From Hypholoma sublateritium FD-334 SS-4 (taxonomy: Eukaryota; Basidiomycota; Agaricomycetes; Agaricales; Strophariaceae), in contig KN817532.1 of NCBI GenBank assembly GCA_000827495.1, positions 129,388-193,387 on the forward strand: a stretch of 64,000 nt of DNA. The letters run 5' to 3'. The position numbers and the translations under genes were made by a program. The notes under the pieces are model-generated. The model did not search any database and was not told where the DNA came from. It saw nothing but the letters and a program-made list of their open reading frames with translations. Numbering within the stretch: position 1 is the first letter of the stretch; the number at the start of each line of letters is the position of its first letter. Shown piece after piece: positions 56,863 to 64,000 of the stretch.

Positions 56863-57448
56863 CCTTTGTGAATGAGGGCGAAAGGTTTTCGGATTATATG
56901 TACCACATGGGCGAGAGTGAGCACTGTGAGACCAGTCTTCCACACTGCTGTGGTCATGAGATCGCATTACTATCAGTGACGGAGTCGCACGCGGTGGTCT
57001 TGTGCTTCGGTTTTGACAGGGCATAGATATGAGACTCGCTCATTCCTGGACTATCACTCTTCTATTCTCAACCTGTTGACTCTTACTCGGGAGCGACACT
57101 AGCTGTATCACGATGTGGCAACCAATCGTGTTTTGCCCTATGTTCCCCGCTGTTTAAACTGCTCAAATTCACGGTGATATCAGGCCTCTGCGATCAATTT
57201 ACCGCCTGCTGCATGTATAAATAACCTACATTCTGCCCGGTTTTTTCGCTGGCGATTACCGTGCACAGCCTACATCCCAAGTGAAGAACTGCACCAATCA
57301 CAATTTGCCAGTAAAAGGCGAATTTTCTGCTATTTAAATGTCGAACTTTACATAAAGATGGTGCATGGCTCAGAGCTTGGTCCCTAATCGCCTTAAAGTA
57401 GGATGCCAGTCGGGACTCTGTTTCCGCTAAGCTACAAACCCCCATCTC
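56863..57448. other. Intergenic, divergent promoter region of cyclase and paralogue D
   Basis: Upstream region shared by two divergent genes. An upstream in-frame extension of the cyclase (to 57024) is open but not family-like. Confidence 0.45.
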
Positions 57449-58564
57449 ATGTCTACTGAAAACCCGAATAAAGGAGTATTTTTTCTCTCCGGCGCGGACA
57501 TTGTCGACGGTGTCCTCCTATCCAGCGTCGTACAAACTTTTGTCACAGGTGGGACTTAATGATACGAGGCGCACTATTACTACTGACAGGAAAAAACGAC
57601 ACACAAGGTCTGTATACCTTGATCTTTTTCCAGGCATTAGGTATGAACCACACTCAATTCCAGTCATTCTACTGCACCTGCATTCTTAATTGTCCCCTCT
57701 GGTTCTTTCAGTGCTTCTCATCAAGCAGCGAAAAATCTGTATCGCCGGGTGTCTGACTGCCTTGTACATTGCTGTGATCATAAATTTGACCATGGAAAAC
57801 CTAATCATACGAACAACCTTCTTGGGGCCGCTTGGCAGTAACCTACTACTTTATGGGCAGATTCAAAATGCAGTATCAGCCTTAGCTGCGATCATTGCCG
57901 ACAGTCTTTTGGTGAATTCTCACAAAAGTTCCTTGACCAGAATGAACTGTTATTCATTTATCTGGCTGTCGCAGTCCTGGAGGTGTTATATCATTTTGAA
58001 GAGAAACAAGTGGATCCTTGCCACGGGAATGTTAACAATATCCGCAGAGATAAGTAAGGCATGTCCGAAATCTTGTGGGCCATAATTGATCCATCTTTTC
58101 TGCAGTTCTTCTTCCCATATGGCTGGCAAATTCACTTGAATTGACAGCGCCGCATTTGAGCTTCGTCGTGTTCTACTGGTTCTTCTCATTGGCTATTACC
58201 ACCGTTTCAACGACGTTGATTGTCTACAGAATTATCAGCATGGCACAGAAGACCAATAGAACCACTGCGTACTATCGCACAGTCGAGATCCTGGTCGAAT
58301 CTGGGGCAATGTACACCACTGTCATCATCATTTGCTGCGCTCTCTGGGGTCAGTCGAAACCCAGCTGGGATGGTGTGATTGGAGGAGGGGTATATATAAC
58401 GAGCGATCTATTTTATTCGCTTCTAATTCCAGTCACGGTAAGCCGTACCATGTCTGTGATTCATTCAATATGCACTCAATACTTTTTTAAATCCGTCGTG
58501 GCAGGGGATCGCACCAACGCTGATAACCCTGCGCGTCGCCTCTGGTCGTGCCAGAGGAAGCTGA
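57449..58564 (+). CDS. Multi-spanning membrane protein, paralogue D, frameshifted near the end
   Basis: As read: 267 residues from six exons: 57449-57548, 57608-57640, 57712-57911, 57975-58053, 58106-58437, 58505-58564. The membrane part is intact: 33-bp exon 2 (LYTLIFFQAL), SWRCYIILKRNKW, VEILVESGAMYTT, IAPTLITLRVASGRAR. Right after RAR the frame meets a stop, whereas A-C continue with D/E-E-W and a tail of 40-60 residues. The matching tail (EAEWSQP...ISVNAK, ending at 58688) is open in another frame, so a small indel around 58555 truncated the soluble tail. The loss is about 45 residues. The rest of the gene shows no damage. Confidence 0.8.
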
Positions 58565-58688
58565 GTGGTCGCAGCCTATATCCTCCCTTGCCTTTAGATT
58601 AGGAGGGGCCGGAGACGACGTCGAAAGACTTGGGGACAGCTCATCGAGCGATGTCGAACATTCAACCATCTCCGTCAATGCCAAATAA
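58565..58688 (+). pseudogene. Out-of-frame tail of paralogue D
   Basis: From about 58557 another frame encodes EAEWSQPISSLAFRLGG and continues, acidic and Ser-rich, to a stop at 58686-58688. It aligns with the tails of A-C, so this is the original 3' end of gene D lost through the frameshift. Confidence 0.7.
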
Positions 58689-59710
58689 TGGCCATTGAAA
58701 AGCCAAAGCTAGTCCTGACTAGGACTCCTTACACGACGAGCGCCCAATATTTCAATCCTTTCGGCTCGTTCCTGTTAATGGCACTCAAGAAATCATGCTA
58801 GGTGCTCGAACACTCTGGATTAACCTCGTCCCCTTTCACCCTTCCTCCGCGGTCCGATATTCACCGGCACCTCTTTTCCTCGTAAAACATTTTCCACGAT
58901 TCTTTCTGTATATAATATTGAAAGCTTCAATTCTGACGTCGTGCTTTGGAGTACTTCGGATGGCGTATGTGATTGCTTAGGACCCCGCACCCACTGGGTG
59001 AAAATAGAGTACCTGTTGTAACATAATTATGGGGCTTTTATTTCTTGGTTTCATTCCACTTATGTGCTGCTGGTACCGACTCGCCCTACGAGAGCGGAGC
59101 GCGTCGTCATGCATACCGCCACCGACGCCGCCTCCTACCTATGGTAGCACCGAAGATGCGCGTCATCTTTGCTGTTTGTCCTCTCATGAGCCGTTGCATA
59201 CAAGTTTCTCAGAATCACAGCCCCAAGACCTCTCGTAAATGCCAGCGTCACGTATATGCACCAAATGTTCTGTTACAAACCACTGGAAAAAATCTTGCAG
59301 TCGGTGTGACAGTTAACGGGACAGAAAAAGCGTGTATATGCGGGCAATGTGTACGCTAAATGTGCGGGGTATAAGGGTGAATGTGGTGATTAGGAGCGGG
59401 AGCATTAGGGTGGGGTATGTAAATATGTGCAAGATTAAGATGCAATTAGATAAGCAAGATGTGAGGAGACAGAGACATGTGAAGAGTTCGTTGAGGTCGT
59501 GGGCGGGCAGGATACAACATTGACGGGTGTACGATAGCGAATAAGCGGTGTATGATAGTCGACCCTTTGAATAAAAGAAGTAGGCGTTGGTAGTGGCGTC
59601 GTTGAGGCATTAGGTCGTACAGTTGAAGTGCTCCTGCGATGCCGTTCGAGAAGGGTGCTACGTCTCGCGGACATGGTCGGTGGCGGTGGTGGGTGCCTGC
59701 AAAAGTCGTG
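58689..59710. other. 1-kb gene-free stretch
   Basis: 3' flanks of paralogue D and of the second Clp1-like gene (convergent). Small ORFs only. Confidence 0.5.
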
Positions 59711-60379
59711 TCAGATAGTGCCGCGCTGGCGGATGCGGCGGGCCTCGGCGGTGACGTTCCACGCGGTCTGGACAAGCTGGTACATGGCGGCGTCGGTGAG
59801 GCCGAGCGAGAGGATGTTGCGCCACAGGCCCTGGTTGTGGCGGAAGACGCGCTCGAAGCGCTCGCTCGGAACGCGCGCGAGGACGAGCGCCATGGCGGCC
59901 GCGTTCGGGAACTCCTCGACGACGGAGACGGGCAGCAGCGCCCACGCAAGCACGTTCGGCTCGCGCTCGAGCCCCATGCCGAAGAGCAGCAGCAGCGGGA
60001 GGGTGCCCGGGTGCGGCACGGAGAGGGGGACGACGGGCAGCGTGAGCGCGCCGCTGCCGCTGGCGCGTGGGCCCGACGGTGCGGCGGCGGGCAGCGCGAG
60101 GTCGAAGCCGCGGGCGAAGAGCGCGGCGTCGATGGGGAGCATGAGCGGCGGGATCGTCGACTGGTCCGGCGACGACGCGGCGAGGACGTGTGTTGGACGC
60201 GGCGCGTCGCGTGAAAAGATGGGCATGTCGAATGTGGGCCCCGGCGTCGACACGCCCGGTGTCGGCTGAACGCCAAAGTGATGGCAGAGCGCGCTACGAA
60301 AAGTCAGTCGACGTCGTGGACAACAGCGAGCAACGCACTCTAGGGGCTGCTCGCGGACGAGGAGTGACGGGCGCTGCAT
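59711..60379 (-). CDS. Clp1-like protein, divergent copy 2
   Basis: 207 residues from two exons, 60379-60339 and 60293-59711. The 45-nt intron (60338-60294) has donor GTGCGT and a CTGAC branch-like site 11 nt before the acceptor; without it the ORF is still open, so 222 residues is an alternative. The protein contains PLMLPIDAALFARGF, LTLPVVPLSVPHPGTLPLLLLFGMG and HNQGLWRNILSLGLTDAAMYQLVQTAW. The last two blocks parallel copy 1 (LTLPIWPVCLPSPMVYPQLASYLY; LHGLYQNSCALGIYDDVLW), suggesting distant homology. No signal peptide. The family name is moderate to low certainty; the gene itself is convincing. Confidence 0.6.
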   Translation of the reverse strand: MQRPSLLVREQPLECVARCCPRRRLTFRSALCHHFGVQPTPGVSTPGPTFDMPIFSRDAPRPTHVLAASSPDQSTIPPLMLPIDAALFARGFDLALPAAAPSGPRASGSGALTLPVVPLSVPHPGTLPLLLLFGMGLEREPNVLAWALLPVSVVEEFPNAAAMALVLARVPSERFERVFRHNQGLWRNILSLGLTDAAMYQLVQTAWNVTAEARRIRQRGTI

Positions 60380-62913
60380 GGCGAGGGCGGGCGGGTCGTG
60401 CGGAGGAAAAAAAATGGCCGTGCGTTATTTATTATTACGCCGGTTTCGCTTAGTTACCATGGTTACGTCATCCAAGTGCCTCGAGGCGCCAGCCAGCCAC
60501 GCCCTCGGCCCCCTCCTTCCTTTGGTAATTTACCTTTTTCGGACGCGTTCGCCTTCTTTCTTTGCGCCCTGGCGCCCGTCTTTAGGTTCACGCGTACTAG
60601 CGTGCCTCGTGTGCGTTTCAGACAATGCCGCCAGGGCACCCGACGCGCTGCAGAGCAATAACATACCATGAATTACAACCCCCGAAGTTTTCAGCGCAAT
60701 GACATTGACAATGACATGGACACTCCAATGTCATGTCGCCTGATCTGTTCTTTCAGAGAAGCTGATGCGCGCAGTGCGCTGGGCCGCAGCTGCCTTTTCC
60801 AGCCATATCGCGCACCCTTTTCGCGCAAGCGCGTCTTCCTGCCCCACTGTGCAGGTCTGAACTCAATCGCCGGCGCGAACCTAATGCGACAGGCTGCCCT
60901 GCAGAGCTTGCCGCCATTGTACACATTGCACACCTTGCCCCAAAATCATCACCTGCAATTGATTGCGGGCTCGCTTAGCGCCCCGACGAGGTTCGATCGC
61001 TCCCACACGACGCACTGATCCGCCCCGGGGCGCGTGCGCCATTCCGACCGCCGCCGCCACTGACCTCGGCGTGCTCTGTTCCCGAATGCCGGCCCCTGGT
61101 TTCTGGTTCACAGAAAGGGCGTGGATTGGGAACATCTGCGAAGGACCTGTGAATAGCTAAACGCTGATCGACCTGAAAAAGCGGTGTCTAAAAGTAAGTG
61201 AACCATCGACGCGTTACCTTAACCTTATCCAAAATTAAACAGACTAGAACGCGCCGCTCGCGCGACACGGAGTCTCGGACATTAGCTTGACACCCGTAGC
61301 GCACATAAAAGGTAAATGAAGCACGGCAGTGGAACGTCCATGAATGACGTTCGCTGATCCTTCCTGCCCAAGTTCTAGTCCAGGGACGCGTGTTATTTAA
61401 TTCTTGGCTCGATTATTCAGCGTTTCATCATCCATATTACGCCCTCCCACCGCTCGTGTCCTGCATCCTGCCTGCGTCCGCCAACTGTGCTAATATATCG
61501 AACAATGGGCCACAGCTCCTCGGCAGCATGCCCAGAACCATGTGCACCCCGCCGCGATCTATACCACGGACAATGAACGCCGGGCGCAATGTACAAGCGC
61601 GCGCGCAGCACACCGCGTGGTCCGCACGCCACTCCCCGACAGCCTCGCCGTCTGGCTGGGCACCTCGGACCGCGATACCCACCGTCGGAAATCGGCGGCA
61701 TATTGTCTCTCGGATCTCATTGTCTGCACATACGCGAATACGCCCCACGCGCCGTTCACCGCCCTTGCGCGTTCAGTGCATTTATTATTATCATTATTGC
61801 GCCGTGCGTATTCCAGCTACGAGTCGGATTCTCCGCAGTGCCCTGCACGGCGCGTATCAGGAAGCGCCTGCTGTGCCCACGCGTGTCGAGGCGCGTCGGG
61901 ACTTACAAGTTACCCGTCAGCGCCCGCGGCCGAGGGACGCGCGCAATCGCTTGCGTAGCACGACGCCGAGGCGGGGCTGGTCGCCTCTATCAACTATGTA
62001 CATGACCGCTTCACATAAAAAAAACTGAACTCGATATTCTTACCAAGTACGTGTAGTAGTAAGCGTATTGAACTATGCAGACTGGAGAAGAGCGCTCTGG
62101 CCACGAACCTAGACGGTGTTGGGTGCCGTTAGTAATATCGCTGTTCGCTACTTTCGCTGAGGATAGAACGAGACGCGCTGCAAGCTACCTTCCGGAACAT
62201 CAGCGTGGAAGATGAAATACAACGAGCTGAATCTCGCGGCCTAGATGGGCGGTGTGGCGGCGGTCGAGGTTGTACCCTTTTTTAAGGAGTTGCACCTATC
62301 AGTAAAATGCCAGAAACATTTAATCACAACGCATTGGAACCGGCCCAATTAGTTGCAATTAAGTACCAATGCTCCAGAGTATCATAGCTGTACTAAAGGA
62401 CTATCTTTATTACAACAATCTTACACGCTTTATATTCTATCCTAACGTTGTGCTATTCCTGTTTCATCGATGCCACTCGGCGGAGTACACAAGGCGTTTT
62501 TGAATAACTTATCAAACTAAAAGCCCCAAAGTACCGTATTGCCAGCATTCTCAGCTGCGCAAATTCCTAATACGCGAAAGCACGCTTTTACAAAGGATAG
62601 TGGATAGAGAGGCGAATATTTGACATCGGAGGAAGGGTAACAAATTGATACTGTATACGAGCGCCTGTGCGTTATGACTTGTGGACTTCCGTCAGCGGAC
62701 GTGGGCCGATGATTTTGACCACCGAAATACTGGAATTGCAATCACCATCATTCGGCGGCATCGACGTCGACGGAGCGCTCTCCTTCCCCCGATGTGGAGT
62801 CGCCCCTCGTGAAGCAGAAGCACAATAGATTGCTCTGCGCGAAGCATTTCCGCAAGATGATAATCCGTTCAATGACTCACTTAGATACACATTAGTGCAG
62901 ATTGTTTGAACCA
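60380..62913. other. 2.5-kb gene-free stretch, CpG-rich at 60.7-61.0 and 61.4-62.0 kb
   Basis: Overlapping open frames on both strands in GC-rich DNA, without recognisable domains, much like the 12.3-14.1 kb stretch. 60692-60735 contains a small imperfect hairpin around ATGACATTG/CAATGTCAT. From 62000 the DNA is AT-rich again. Confidence 0.5.
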
Positions 62914-62934
62914 TCACAGAAGGATCACAGAAGG
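62913..62934. repeat. 11-bp direct tandem duplication at the oxidoreductase stop codon
   Basis: ATCACAGAAGG occurs twice in a row. On the minus strand the duplication supplies the last codons and the TGA stop of the oxidoreductase gene. Confidence 0.9.
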
Positions 62935-64000
62935 ATCAAGTTTCTTCAAGTTAGCGCTTGTGACCTTCCCGTCCATTATCAATTCCGTCAGAGCTTTCGC
63001 GCTTCCAGGCGCGTTTGATATTCCCTGGACTTCAATCAGCAATGGGGAGGGCGGAGACGCCGAGTAGATGAGGCGCGCACCCAGCATGTATGCCCTGTGC
63101 CAATATACAGGCCCTTTGCTATTTTTCGCGCCTCACCTACAATAGGACCGGCACCGGTGCTGACACTGGGGAGGTAGCACGCCTGGTGTTTCTCTACAGT
63201 GCCCGCACGCAGCTGGCGCGAAATACTCGCGACTTGCGCGTAGATCACGTCGCACGCCGCTGGGTCAACCACGACGTCGTCTACTGTCCGCGGCAGCGGC
63301 TCATCGTCGCCTGTGCCACAAGCATAGACTTCATTGTCGGGCCGGGCGTAGATCTCAGGAGAGGACGCAGAAGCAGGTCCCCTAATCTCGGTAAATAGAA
63401 CGTAGGGTGCGATTGCAATGTCATCCTTGGGGCGGATTGTGATACTGTGCGCACGTGTGGCGGCAATTGGGAGAGAGGGGACGATTGTGGGCGACCAGGC
63501 GCCCGCGGCGAGCACGACGTGCGTGGCGGATATGGTCGCTGTAACGCCAGTCGTCCCGTCCACATATTCTACCCCGGTAACGCGACCTTTATTCTGCAAT
63601 ATTGTCGTCGCGCGCCCGTGGATGTGTGTCACGCCACGCGCCTGAGCCAATTCGAACATACTCGTGGTGAACAGGTACGGGTGAACCTGCGCCGTGTCTC
63701 CAGAGCGCGCCATTGGCGTGTATGAGTCCGTGAGAGCCTCGCCAACCCAGTCCAGATCATGAGGGAGCCCGCTGGCACGCCGCTTCGTCGGCGACGCAGC
63801 GGGTTTCTGTCCGCCAGGCAGACCTAGTGTCTTCTCCAGACTCTTCCCCGTCGCAGCACCGTCCTGGGCTTCGGTGTCGAGCTCGATGAGATCCAAGGCT
63901 TCGCCACGGCCCTCCCAGCTCCCGCAGTTTACATAACGCCAGCCCCACCGCTCCGCGCCGCCGTGCTTTTCCGCAAGCTGGACGTGCTCGTCGAAAGAGA
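62914..64000 (-). CDS. FAD-dependent oxidoreductase (DAO/Tda3-like), N-terminus outside window
   Basis: The frame is open from the right edge. Visible exons: 64000-63081 and 63024-62914, about 343 residues. The family oxidises amines, amino acids or sarcosine-like substrates. The N-terminal GxGxxG lies beyond the edge. Blocks seen: VHPYLFTTSMFELAQARGV, VTGVEYVDGTT, THVVLAAGAWSPTI (FAD-contacting), GPIVGEA, LYIGTGHTCWGISNAPGSAKALTELI (C-terminal FAD motif), ending MDGKVTSANLKKLDPS. The last intron (63080-63025) was chosen because it joins GHTCW to GISNAPG exactly as in the family; otherwise the ORF runs into unrelated sequence. The final codons are altered by an 11-bp tandem repeat. Confidence 0.87.

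Noticed and set aside
59446..60276. 276-codon minus-strand ORF overlapping Clp1-like copy 2
   Set aside because: Arg/Ser/Cys-rich +1 shadow of the Clp1-like frame.

Overview
The window reads as nuclear DNA of a mushroom-forming basidiomycete (Agaricomycetes). Most genes carry many short spliceosomal introns of about 45-80 nt, splicing one by eye restores a frame that closes exactly, and the protein families are those typical of this group. Exon limits given here were found by reading GT-AG (and four GC-AG) junctions and checking that summed exon lengths divide by three. No search was run, so family names are recognition calls.

Layout. 1-3.5 kb: 5' part of a LINE retrotransposon on the minus strand (gag-like ORF1 complete, ORF2 running off the left edge). 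It holds all 15 ambiguous bases of the window and a perfect 87-bp palindrome. 3.8-11.8 kb: purine nucleoside phosphorylase, an Ldb17/SPIN90-type actin regulator, and a TPR plus CCCH zinc-finger protein with three tandem Rossmann-like repeats. 11.8-14.3 kb: CpG-rich gene-free DNA ending in an initiator tRNA-Met. 15-20 kb: an unidentified single-exon ORF, an 18-exon type II NADH dehydrogenase and a WH1-CRIB protein. 20.4-30.3 kb: two paralogous beta-lactamase-like serine hydrolases bracketing an aryl-alcohol-dehydrogenase-type aldo-keto reductase and a secreted GH30 glycosidase. 30.7-44.3 kb: a DUF2156 (aminoacyl-lipid transferase-like) protein, splicing factor Syf2, NMD factor Upf3, a large SAP-domain protein and a Clp1-like protein. 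45.7-58.7 kb: four paralogous multi-spanning membrane proteins (A-D), interrupted by a degenerate gene, a DP1/HVA22 ER-shaping protein and a cyclase-family enzyme. 59.7-64 kb: a second, divergent Clp1-like gene, another GC-rich gene-free stretch, and an FAD-dependent amine/amino-acid oxidase-like gene cut by the right edge.

How the genes fit together. The housekeeping genes are unrelated neighbours. The 20-30 kb block looks like an accessory metabolic cluster (hydrolase, reductase, secreted glycosidase, hydrolase), but co-function is inference. The A-D membrane protein array is a local family expansion: the second exon is 33 bp and the fourth is 79 bp in all four copies, and one copy is truncated by a frameshift. 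The most informative signals are that 14 of the 15 N bases in the LINE fall on third codon positions, the palindrome that breaks the second zinc knuckle of ORF1, four GC-AG introns, and the unusual TPR-CCCH-triple-repeat architecture.
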